Origin: Terramyces sp. JEL0728
Lineage: Eukaryota > Chytridiomycota > Chytridiomycetes > Rhizophydiales > Terramycetaceae
Assembly: GCA_027603945.1 (NCBI GenBank)
Contig: JADIIU010000189.1
Coordinates: 1-18,877 of the forward strand
Length of the DNA stretch: 18,877 nucleotides
Direction of reading: 5' to 3'
Part shown: positions 1 to 7,924 of the stretch, one piece after another
How the letters are laid out: the number at the start of each line of letters is the position of its first letter
How positions within the stretch are numbered: the first letter of the stretch is position 1
The notes under the pieces: model-generated
The model's input: only the letters and a program-made list of their open reading frames with translations
Told to the model about the DNA's origin: nothing
The model's database searches: none
Program-made: the position numbers and the translations under genes

Positions 1-635
1 GAGACTGAGCACAAGTTGTTGAATGGGTTAGAGTCAGAACCACATCCGCCAGCACAGTTTCCACCTTGATCTGGGATGATACCGTAAAAGATGTATCCTT
101 TTCCGTTTTGGATGGTGTTGTGGTATGCACAGAATTCTTGGCAGGAGCTGCTTCCTCCTTGAGTGATGGAAACGCCAGGAGCAAAGTGGATAGCGTAGTA
201 GGTGTTTGCATCAGCAGCTGGGACTTTTCCAGATGAAATCAACGATTGAAGGGTAGATTGAATGGTTGAATCATCAAGGGTTCCAGTTGCTGCACCAGTG
301 TAGTCGTAGGATCCGATAAAGCTACCACGTCCAATGGATTGGGTTGGGGTGTTGTATTGGGTCAACATGTCAAACAATGCAGAGTTGGTGACGCCAGTGT
401 AGAATTGGTTGATTTGAGAAGCGTATTGAACCTTGGATTGTCCTCCCCAGAAGATGGTGAATACCTTGACGTTGGAGATAACTGGACCACCGTAGTAGAC
501 CAACTTTGCACCAGCTGGAGCTGCAGCATTTTGAATACCAGCAGAGTTGTGTGGGCGAGAAAGGTGATGGACATTGTTTGGCTTGGTGGTTGCCAAAGCC
601 ATTGAGACAAGAGTAGCTGCTGCAAGGAATTTCAT
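1..635 (-). CDS. Secreted EXORDIUM / phosphate-induced protein 1-like protein (partial, C-terminus off window)
   Basis: The frame is open from the ATG at 635 to the window edge, about 211 codons, with no intron. The N-terminus (MKFLAAATLVSMALA) is a signal peptide, so the product should be secreted. After it come KLVYYGGPVISNVKVFTIFWG, a Thr/Asn-rich middle with NTPTQSIGRGSFIGSY, then QEFCAYH and a Cys/Gly-rich PDQGGNCAGGCGSD. The order of a GGP(V) strand, a CxYH motif and a CxxGC motif is that of the Phi_1/EXORDIUM family (Pfam PF04674), known from plant cell-wall proteins and from many fungi and bacteria. The biochemical role in fungi is unsettled. The remaining C-terminal part lies beyond position 1. 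A TATA box sits 43 nt upstream of the ATG. Family call fairly confident, function not. Confidence 0.75.
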   Translation of the reverse strand, partial: MKFLAAATLVSMALATTKPNNVHHLSRPHNSAGIQNAAAPAGAKLVYYGGPVISNVKVFTIFWGGQSKVQYASQINQFYTGVTNSALFDMLTQYNTPTQSIGRGSFIGSYDYTGAATGTLDDSTIQSTLQSLISSGKVPAADANTYYAIHFAPGVSITQGGSSSCQEFCAYHNTIQNGKGYIFYGIIPDQGGNCAGGCGSDSNPFNNLCSV

Positions 636-671
636 TTTATTGTATGATGTTAATTAAAGTGTTCTCACGGC

Positions 672-678
672 TTTTATA
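672..678 (-). promoter_or_regulatory. TATA box of the EXORDIUM-like gene
   Basis: TATAAAA on the minus strand, in the context GGTATAAAAG, with its first T 43 nt before the ATG at 635. If transcription starts about 30 nt downstream, as is usual for TATA promoters, the leader is only about a dozen bases. Confidence 0.6.
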
Positions 679-860
679 CCCCTGCTGCAAGGATATCATA
701 ATTGTCTCTTGCACCGTGGTTCTCAGCTTTGCATGTGTTAGCTGTGTGTTACGCAGAATCATGGAAACCGTACCAAATGTGTAAAACGAAAACAGTTTAA
801 AATTTCTTGTAGTGCGAGAATCACATTGAAAGCACGTACTAAATGAATGAGATCACAGCT

Positions 861-1340
861 TTACCTGGGTTTATTTTCATTTGTTTTTCTTGTAAAGTTC
901 AGCTCGATTTGTATGGCAGATCGGGACTCTGAACTAAAATCTGGTACCACAACCTCATGCCAATGAGTCCCAGATGAAAAATCATCAAAAACTGCAGTGA
1001 TCAATGGAATTTTGTTGTATTCCGAAATTGGTAGTAGTAGCTTGCAAGATTCCAAGTATAAACATGGTTTCCAATTGAACCCGCTTGGCAGTTTTTGTAT
1101 TAAATTGCCAATTTTCTTTGATTGTTGAATTAACTAAATGGCGGTGTTGGTACTCATATGTCCCACTTTCGAGGTAACTAACCATCCGTTTGCGTTTCGG
1201 CTGACAGATACCACAAATGGGCTTTTACTCAAGGAAAGGAAATGAACACAGATGCCATCAAAGAAATAGCAATCAGGACAATATCGACAGATCGCAGAGT
1301 AGTGTACAATTTCGGTTATTTCCTTTAGAAGACGATTCAT
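861..1340 (-). pseudogene. Possible broken ORF with a SWIM-zinc-finger-like Cys/His motif
   Basis: One minus-strand frame from an ATG at 1340 to a TAA at 861 (160 codons) is interrupted only by a TAG at 1134-1136. The first part holds CRYCPDCYFFDGICVHFLSL, which resembles the C...C...CxH core of SWIM zinc fingers, found among others in MULE-type transposases. The part after the TAG also reads like protein (GFNWKPCLYLES, then LITAVFDDFSSGTHWHEVVV). A 20-nt GTA...TAG segment at 1134-1153 could be spliced out, but that shifts into a third frame that stops after about 50 codons. Either this is a decayed gene with one nonsense codon or a short spliced gene. The SWIM assignment is weak. Confidence 0.3.
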
Positions 1341-2246
1341 ACAGAATCATAGTTGGTGAAAATGCCCAATTATGACAGCGGATGAATCAATTTGATCATA
1401 GTGAAACTGATTAGAAAGCTTTATTGGCTTTGATGATCTCACATCTTGTAACCAGAATTGAAATCGCTCCTATGTATTGATTTGGCTGCCTGAAAACTAA
1501 AGAGCTATGGTAATGGTCATTGATCATGCCATATGAATTTTGTAGTTACAATGTCCCTGTCGAAACATGTTCCCGAGCGATGCTGTGAACTATGATCACC
1601 CTGCACATGCGTATACCTCTGCGATCCAATATGTCTGTTATTCAACAAATACTTTAAAGCTGCCATTACTACCAATTATTTACAAAGAACGCATCTAGAA
1701 TGGTATAGCCTCAGCAGGATGGCTTTATAAGATTTGGACGGTGGGTTTTCGTCACACCTTGTGCAAGAATTATTGTCCAGTTTATAACGAGACTGTCTTT
1801 CCACGATATTTGTCTTTTGAAATTCCAACACAATCTCGAGTAGTAAATTGTGAAATTTGATATCAAGCTTACAGAATTGTTGAGTAAATCAGACTGACCA
1901 AATAACGTAGTCTTTTGCATGGATTGGCCAAATTAAAGTCCTAGTGTATGAGGTTACTCCAGTGCAGCATAAAGCTAAATAGTGTAGCATGGCTTCCTAC
2001 TTTTAAGGTGATGGAGACAAACCCTTATCAGCTCAAATTGAATGGAGATTACAAATCACCATCGAGCTTAATAATAGTGCAGTGGACAAGCAATATCGCC
2101 AAGCTCAATTTCATTCACCATTCCTAAAGCCAGTTTCATTTCTGTTGTTTCATCGCTGATAGGGGTAGTCTCCCCCGAACTTTTTCGAAGGCTTGCTTTT
2201 TAAAAAACTTGCTCAAAATAAACCAAACAAAGAAAAGCTACTACAA

Positions 2247-2762
2247 ATGTCCGCAGCGACCGTATCTCAAAGTATCCTTCTATTAACAACAGAAAAAACC
2301 CCGAAATCCAAAACCCCAAAGAAAAAGGAAGTTTTGTACGCAGGAGCAACCTTTCAAAACTCACCTGCTCCGTCCTCACTTCCAATTCCTACTTTTACTC
2401 AATCAAGTCCATTTAAAAGAAGCTCTCCTCTCGACGGATCTGTAAATTCTTTTTCTAGTTCTTCTGAAATGAAGAAGGGCTTTCCGCCGTCCCCTTCAAA
2501 AGATTATCAATTTAATCCGCAGTTTACTCCTCAGCAATTTACTCCTCATATCAATCGTAAGCAATCACTTCCGGATGAAATGTTTCAAATGGAAATGGAT
2601 CATTACCAGTATCCTCCACCATACCCAATCTTCCTCAATCAACAACAAATGCATTTTTACCAAAAACAAGATCAACCACTGTATTATCCACCAGTCTCAA
2701 CTCAAGATGGAGAGTTGGACGTTATGAGCCAAAACCTTAAAAACGTTCTTGGCCTCCCTTGA
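2247..2762 (+). CDS. Edc1/PNRC-like mRNA-decapping activator
   Basis: 171-residue, low-complexity, proline- and glutamine-rich protein. Residues about 29-50 hold EVLYAGATFQ followed by NSPAPSSLPIPTF. This YAG...F...SPxPxxLPxPxF pattern is the decapping-activation/proline-rich motif of yeast Edc1/Edc2 and animal PNRC2 (PF15365 type), which binds the EVH1 domain of Dcp1 and activates Dcp2. The N-terminal part is Lys-rich (TPKSKTPKKK). The C-terminus ends in MSQNLKNVLGLP, a short amphipathic tail also seen in fungal members of this group. The frame is open from a TTG at 2193, but the first ATG at 2247 is the sensible start. No intron. Role inferred from the motif; the rest of the protein is probably disordered. 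Confidence 0.72.
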   Translation: MSAATVSQSILLLTTEKTPKSKTPKKKEVLYAGATFQNSPAPSSLPIPTFTQSSPFKRSSPLDGSVNSFSSSSEMKKGFPPSPSKDYQFNPQFTPQQFTPHINRKQSLPDEMFQMEMDHYQYPPPYPIFLNQQQMHFYQKQDQPLYYPPVSTQDGELDVMSQNLKNVLGLP

Positions 2763-3144
2763 TTTTTGTTTTTTTTTCTTAATTGTATATTAATTATCTA
2801 ATAGATTTTAATACCCTTTAAATTTGTTTTTGGTTTAGTCTTGCTCTTGGTGCCAGCATTGTCTGGCAAAGAGAGAGCGATTAGTACAATAGCAATTCAA
2901 CAGCAGGTGTGTAAAATGCCTCCTATTCTTTACATGCGGTTCCAATCACTGTTCTTACACAGCGGTTCAATCACTGTTCCAATACGTACAGAATGGTAAA
3001 TATAAAGCACTGTTGCAACAACTAGCCCGCTCTATTGCGAATGCAGATATAAAACAAACTGGACCCAATTATCACTTGAGCAACACCTGATCCAATGGAC
3101 GGTTTTGGCGTCGCAGCCTTTTTCAATTTGGCAAAAAAAAGAAA
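2763..3144 (+). promoter_or_regulatory. Promoter/leader of the cystathionine beta-synthase gene
   Basis: 382-bp intergenic region between two same-strand genes. It carries an imperfect direct repeat (CGGTTCCAATCACTGTTC from 2937 and CGGTTCAATCACTGTTCC from 2963), a TATAAA at 3001-3006, and a TATAAAA at 3048-3054, 97 nt before the ATG. An out-of-frame ATG at 3095 lies between the second TATA and the real start and opens a 70-codon overlapping frame. Confidence 0.45.
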
Positions 3145-4645
3145 ATGTCTGCACAGAAAGCTGAAGAAGGAAACAAGATATTACCAAACATTCTCGAACA
3201 TATCGGAGGAACCCCAATGGTCAGAATCAACCGCATTGGAAAAGAAGAAGGAATCGAATGCGAGATTGTTGCCAAATGTGAATTCTTCAACAGTGGTGGT
3301 TCTGTAAAAGACAGAATTGGAAAGAGAATGGTGGAATACGGCGAAAAGGACGGTATCCTAAAACAAGGAGCAACAATCATTGAACCAACCTCAGGCAACA
3401 CTGGGATTGGTTTGGCTTTGGCTGCAGCTGTAAAAGGATACAGAGCAATCATCACTCTACCTGAAAAAATGTCGCAAGAAAAAGTAGATGTATTGAAAGC
3501 CCTAGGTGCTGAGATTATCCGTACTCCAACTGAAGCAGCTTGGGATTCTCCTGATTCTCATATTGGAGTTGCAAAAAGACTAAACAAAGAAATTGACAAT
3601 TCTTGGATCCCTGACCAATACTCTAATATCAACAACCCAGATGCCCATTATTATGGAACGGCTGAAGAAATCTACGCTCAATGCGATGGTAAGCTGGATA
3701 TGTTTATTGCTGGTGTTGGTACTGGCGGTACTATTGCTGGTATCGGTAAAAGATTAAAGGAATTGATTCCTACTGTCAAAATCATTGGTGTTGATCCTTT
3801 TGGTTCCATCTTGGCTTTGCCTGATTCCCTCAACCACGAAGGTATCCATTCTTATCAAGTAAATAGTACTAATGTAGGTCGAAGGCATTGGTTATGATTT
3901 CGTTCCTGATGTATTAAACAGATCCTATGTGGATGAATGGATTAAAACGAACGACAAGGAATCTTTCTTGATGGCTCGTAGATTGATCAAGGAAGAAGGC
4001 TTGTTGTGTGGTGGTTCTTCAGGAACTGCGATGGTTGGTGCATTAAAAGCAGCCAAGATGTTGAAAAAAGGACAGCGTGCTGTTGTCTTGCTTCCAGATT
4101 CCGTCAGAAACTACATGACCAAATTCTTGAATGATGGGTGGATGAAAAAGATGGGCTTTAGCGATGAAAAGACTTTGAAGGAAGAAGAAGAAAGAAAGAG
4201 TCAGTGGGAAGGAGCCACCATCAAGGTAATGTTATTTTGACGACAGGATTTAAATCTTCCACATGCAATTACCGTTCCAGCAGCAATTTCAATCAAAAAC
4301 GCCGTTGAAATCATGAAATCTAACGGATTCGATCAATTGCCAGTAACTTCTGCATCAGATTCTAAACACTGCATCGGATTAGTAACTCTTGGAGGTCTAT
4401 TGGCTAAAATCGGGTCTGGCAGATGTAAACTCACTGATTCCTGCGACTCAGCAATGTACCAATTCAAATTAGAAAAAAAGTTCAAAGAAATTACGGTTGA
4501 TACTCCATTAGATCAAATGACAAAGTTCTTTGAAAACCACAGTAGTGCAGTTGTTACCAAGCGATCACCATTGAATGAACTATTGATTGTTTCTGTTGTT
4601 ACCAAAGTGGATTTGCTTTCTTTTTTGACCAGCAAGCTCAAATAA
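3145..4645 (+). CDS. CYS4: Cystathionine beta-synthase (three exons)
   Basis: Condenses serine and homocysteine to cystathionine in transsulfuration (PLP enzyme, cytosol). Exons are 3145-3858, 3878-4225 and 4247-4645, with introns of 19 nt (3859-3877) and 21 nt (4226-4246), giving 486 residues. The splice sites follow from family continuity: [10 protein letters not shown] joins [16 protein letters not shown], and WEGATIK joins [10 protein letters not shown]. The PLP lysine is in [16 protein letters not shown] (about residue 55), the substrate loop is [15 protein letters not shown], and the phosphate-binding loop is [20 protein letters not shown] and [16 protein letters not shown] close the catalytic core. 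Residues from about 355 form the regulatory CBS-domain region. The protein starts directly at the catalytic core, so it lacks the N-terminal heme domain of animal enzymes, as in yeast. An AATAAA overlaps the stop codon. Confidence 0.95.
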
Positions 4646-4646
4646 A
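4641..4646 (+). terminator. AATAAA polyadenylation signal overlapping the CBS stop codon
   Basis: The hexamer spans the last codon and the TAA stop (CTC AAA TAA A), which implies a 3' UTR of only a few tens of bases. Confidence 0.5.
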
Positions 4647-4792
4647 TCATTTTTTACCATTATTTTGGTCTACCTTTAAATAGTTTTCTAACAACCATCG
4701 TTACTGTTCCGTCTACTTTCATTTCTGTTTGTGTGTAGTAATTCGGTTACCCAGAGTAAATTTTTTAATTGAACATCTGGTAATCAAAAAAT

Positions 4793-6323
4793 ATGAGAAG
4801 CAAAAGTGAATTCGCTGCAGTATTGCTGGGGATATCCAGAGTAATAAACCCCAAACAGTATCCAGCGTACAAAACCATACCTTCAGTCGATATTCCAGTC
4901 GCCAAACAAAGAAATACATTTGAACATGAGGAACCAGTAAAGGTTGAAATGAAACCATCGAAAATACCTTCAACTAGGCTTGGAAGGATATACGAGTTCA
5001 CTTCTCTCGGGATTGGATTAACAGGCGGAATTATATCAGACAAAATCAAACAAACTGTTGGACTATCGTCGGGAAATTCAATCTTTTCGCCATCGAATGT
5101 TGAACGAATTGTACAGAAATTGATAAAAATGCGAGGGGCTGCATTAAAGCTTGGGCAGATGCTTAGTATTCAGGATGCGAAAACGATTCCAGCAGAAGTA
5201 CACACTATAATGAGACGAGTGCAAAACAGCGCTGATTTTATGCCTGAATGGCAACTAGACGTACAATTTGCTAATGTAGGGTGTATTGGAAAAAGAATTG
5301 GGAAGCGATTGGATGAAAGACTACGAATGCTTTGAAAAGATTCCGATTGCTGCAGCTTCAATTGGTCAAGTACACAAAGCCAAGTTGAAAACCGGAAAAG
5401 TAGTAGCTGTAAAAATACAATATCCTGGAGTTGTAGAATCAATTGATTCTGATTTGGACAACTTGATCATGTTGCTTTCACTGGGACAGCTATTGCCAAA
5501 GGGCTTGTACTTGGATAATACTGTGCGTGTCGCAAGAAATGAATTGAAAATGGAGTGCGATTACTTGAGGGAAGCTGACTCAATGGAACGATTCAGAGAA
5601 TTGATCAAGGCTGTGGATATGGACAGAGTATTCCATGTCCCAAAAGTATACAAGGGATTGTCAACCGATAAAGTATTGGTAACAGAATTTGTATATGGGA
5701 AACCAATAGACACAGCTACAAACATATCGCAAATAGACAGGGACAATGTACTACGTATTAATATTAGCTGGGCTCTAATTTATTAAAACTCTGTTTATTG
5801 GAACTATTCGAATTCAGATTCATGCAAACCGATCCAAACTGGTCAAATTTCCTTTACAACGAAAAGACAAGAAAGATTGAACTACTCGACTTCGGAGCAG
5901 CTCGAGACTTTCCAAAATCATTCACTGATACTTATTTGAAACTGTTAAAAGCCGGTGCAGACCAAAACAAGGAAAAAGCCATCAAGTACTCTATTGAACT
6001 TGGGTTCCTAACCGGATTAGAAAGCCAGGTAGCTAACACTAACATAGCAAATGACAAATGCACATGTAAACTCTTTATTTACACTCGCGCTTCCATTCTA
6101 CAACACTGGTTCAATTTATGACTTTGGCAAATCAGGCGAACTTACTGAAAAAGTACGCAGTGATATTCCAACAATGTTGAGAGAGAGACTAACACCTCCG
6201 CCTGACGAAACTTATTCTTTGCATAGAAAGCTATCGGGATGTTTCTTGCTCTGCGGTAAACTCAAATCACGTATTAATTGTGCCAAAGAATTTGAAACCA
6301 GATTCAACTCATATAAATTTTAA
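4793..6323 (+). CDS. COQ8: COQ8/ADCK-type atypical kinase for coenzyme Q biosynthesis (four exons)
   Basis: ABC1/ADCK/UbiB family protein that supports the CoQ biosynthetic complex at the mitochondrial inner membrane. Exons are 4793-5260, 5280-5747, 5768-6028 and 6048-6323, with introns of 19, 20 and 19 nt, giving 490 residues. The family hallmarks are intact: KxGQ motif in [11 protein letters not shown] (about 119-122), Ala-rich loop in [14 protein letters not shown], the lysine in VAVKIQYPG, the catalytic loop in [16 protein letters not shown] and the DFG motif in [10 protein letters not shown]. Each intron is fixed by these conserved blocks; for example [16 protein letters not shown] is only readable after removing 5748-5767. 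The basic, Ser-containing N-terminus fits a mitochondrial presequence. It converges with the STPG-like gene, with only 50 bp between stop codons. Confidence 0.94.
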
Positions 6324-6330
6324 TACATTA

Positions 6331-6336
6331 TTTATT
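6331..6336 (-). terminator. AATAAA signal for the STPG-like gene
   Basis: AATAAA on the minus strand, about 37 nt after the stop at 6374. It lies in the 50-bp gap between the convergent COQ8 and STPG-like genes, close to the COQ8 stop (6321-6323). Confidence 0.35.
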
Positions 6337-6373
6337 GTTCTTTTAAATCGACATTTACATCACACAGAAACCC

Positions 6374-7502
6374 TTATTGTGCAGTATCGGGTTCAATTAC
6401 TATATCAATAGGTGAAATTGGAGAATTTGGTTCTATATCAGCGCCAGGAATATCGATTTTCTCAGCCGCACTTTTCCTAGCAGACGACATTCGTACTTTT
6501 GACAGTCTACTCGCAACAGATAACTTCAAATCTTGTCGGCTTCCAATATCCAACCTAGATACTACCAATTAATATTTTTTACATCGAGAGTCTTCTGGCG
6601 GTAACAGTGTAGGAATATTTGTATTCAAACTACTAACTAGATAAATGGGGTTGTAAGGATTCAGCGTAGTTTTCGCACTAGGATTAACTGTAGTTACCCC
6701 AACAATCCATCTTGTTTGATTTGTGGCGTATCTTGTTTTTGATTATTCAATTCGTTATTCTAAGTAAAACTGATAATTACCATTCGGTTTTTCGTTTCAA
6801 TAAAGGACGGTTTACATGTGACTGTGGTTGATAGTTCTTGCAAAATTTGCGATTCAGTGCCTGATGTTTTCTTTATTCGCGGTGGATCTAGCATTCTGCC
6901 TAGCCTAGTCGACAAAGTTTCTATCCATGGTCTCCAACAATGCACTACATGTACAGGTTCCAGCTAAATAAAGGAAAACATACGTTATACGATGAAGGGG
7001 ATATTTGATTGGTCTGTGGGGGTTTAAATCTCCTTGCTGTGCTTTTGAATGAGCTGCATACTGGTTTTGAGGTGTACAGATCTGTGTTTTGGTAAGATCC
7101 TGGCCCTAGCTGTGCTTCAACCTCTTTTTCTGCAAATCTTTCACTTGTTTTCCCCCAGTCGTTACTATTTCTGTTCCCTTTATCCCACGTTTGAGGATAC
7201 GGATCATACGTGCCAACAGCTGCTACAACATCCTTATGATACTTGTTGATTAATCGATTGTTCAATCGCTCTGACTCTTTAATCTTGTAGAAATGCGGGA
7301 CAAATTCTTTACGCTCTTTGATATCTTCCAATTCGAATTTTAACTTTGGTGGTTTTGAGGCAGTGTCTGCTGGACTGCTTTGTACACTCTGTCGACGACT
7401 CTGCATACTTTGTCGCCGACTGTTTGACCGACTGTTCAGATTGCTTGCAGGTCTGCTGGTTGCTGGTGAGCTTGGTATTATATTTATTTTTGCTGCACTC
7501 AT
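6374..7502 (-). CDS. SHIPPO / sperm-tail PG-rich repeat-like protein (five exons)
   Basis: Exons run 7502-6984, 6963-6781, 6759-6698, 6677-6583 and 6561-6374, with introns of 20, 21, 20 and 21 nt, giving 348 residues. The start is the ATG at 7502. After a Ser/Arg-rich N-terminus, exon 1 contains VGTYDPYPQTWDKG, LGPGSYQNTDLY, FKSTARRFKPPQ and SPSSYN. The GPGSY core and its degenerate copies (VGTYDP, SPSSY) followed by an F.STARRF element resemble STPG/SHIPPO repeats (PF07004), associated with axonemal and microtubule-linked proteins. If correct, the organism makes a cilium or flagellum. The C-terminal exons are not recognisable. Around the third intron (6678-6697) another frame also looks coding (see rejected items), so exons 3-4 are less certain than the rest. 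Confidence 0.6.
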
Positions 7503-7545
7503 TAACAATGGAAAATATTTACTTTTCCTGTCTGTTTACGCACTA

Positions 7546-7880
7546 TGGGTCAATGCCACCATTATCCAAGGCAATCCAGGAGTGTAAGACATTTATATAT
7601 TCCTCGCCATATCGATTTTTTTCTTTCTTCAATCTGAAAATACTAACCTTCATGCTCCTCTGCAGGAGATTACTCTGTAAACAAGAAATGTACTCTGAAT
7701 AGTCATCTGCAGAGCCGTATTTGAAACCCCTTTATAGTAGAAGTTGTCAATTTTATTCAGTAAATTCGATGACTGGGAAAAACTGGGGAAGAACAATGGT
7801 GAAAAGTCGTGAGAAGGAAACTGTTTTTCTTTACTGATTTTTTCAACTACATTTGAGTATCCTGTGGTTATTTGGTCTCC
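7546..7880 (-). other. Unresolved coding-like stretch between the ATRIP-like and STPG-like genes
   Basis: The 417-bp gap 7503-7919 contains two overlapping minus-strand open frames that both read like protein. One (7880-7653, 76 codons) includes FPSHDFSPLFFPSFSQSSNL and STFLVYRVISCRG. The other (7731-7546, 62 codons) includes FKYGSADDYSEYISCLQSNL and ends YINVLHSWIALDNGGIDP before TAG. The first has no early ATG, and no 19-21-nt GTA...YAG segment joins the two in frame. TATATAAA at 7592-7599 may be the promoter of the STPG-like gene. I recognise no family. It may be a small multi-exon gene I cannot assemble, or a relic. Confidence 0.3.
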
Positions 7881-7918
7881 TTATCAGAACCACAATTTGC
7901 GAGTAAAGACAGAATCAA

Positions 7919-7924
7919 TTTATT
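7919..7924 (-). terminator. AATAAA polyadenylation signal overlapping the ATRIP-like stop codon
   Basis: On the minus strand the end of the gene reads GAA TAA ATT, so AATAAA contains the stop codon itself. This argues that the gene ends here and does not splice onward. Confidence 0.5.

Larger units (their letters stand above)
636..2246. other. 1.6 kb intergenic region without a confident gene
   Basis: It separates the divergent EXORDIUM-like and decapping-activator genes. It holds the TATA box at 672-678, the possible broken ORF at 861-1340, and a plus-strand frame at about 1571-1858 that looks coding-like but is broken by a TAG near 1692. Nothing in the latter is recognisable. Near the right end AGGGG and CCCCC face each other (2161-2176), resembling stress-response elements of other fungi. 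No tRNA or known repeat was seen. Confidence 0.4.

Noticed and set aside
861..1860. TAG reassigned as a sense codon, because TAG interrupts coding-like frames at 1134 and near 1692.
   Set aside because: The sedolisin gene ends with TAG exactly at the family's normal C-terminus (KKLLALV), and the NDT80-like gene also ends with TAG. Ordinary use of TAG as stop explains the rest if those frames are relics or chance.
1711..1920. Minus-strand 69-codon ORF in the left intergenic region.
   Set aside because: No motif, no supporting signals, and the opposite strand looks equally coding-like over the same bases.
6640..6740. Alternative frame RWIVGVTTVNPSAKTTLNPY in the STPG-like gene, read without the 6678-6697 intron.
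   Set aside because: It looks coding-like, but no intron of the observed type brings exon 2 into that frame, and a TAA lies just upstream. Two standard introns give a continuous product. Kept as an uncertainty in the gene entry.
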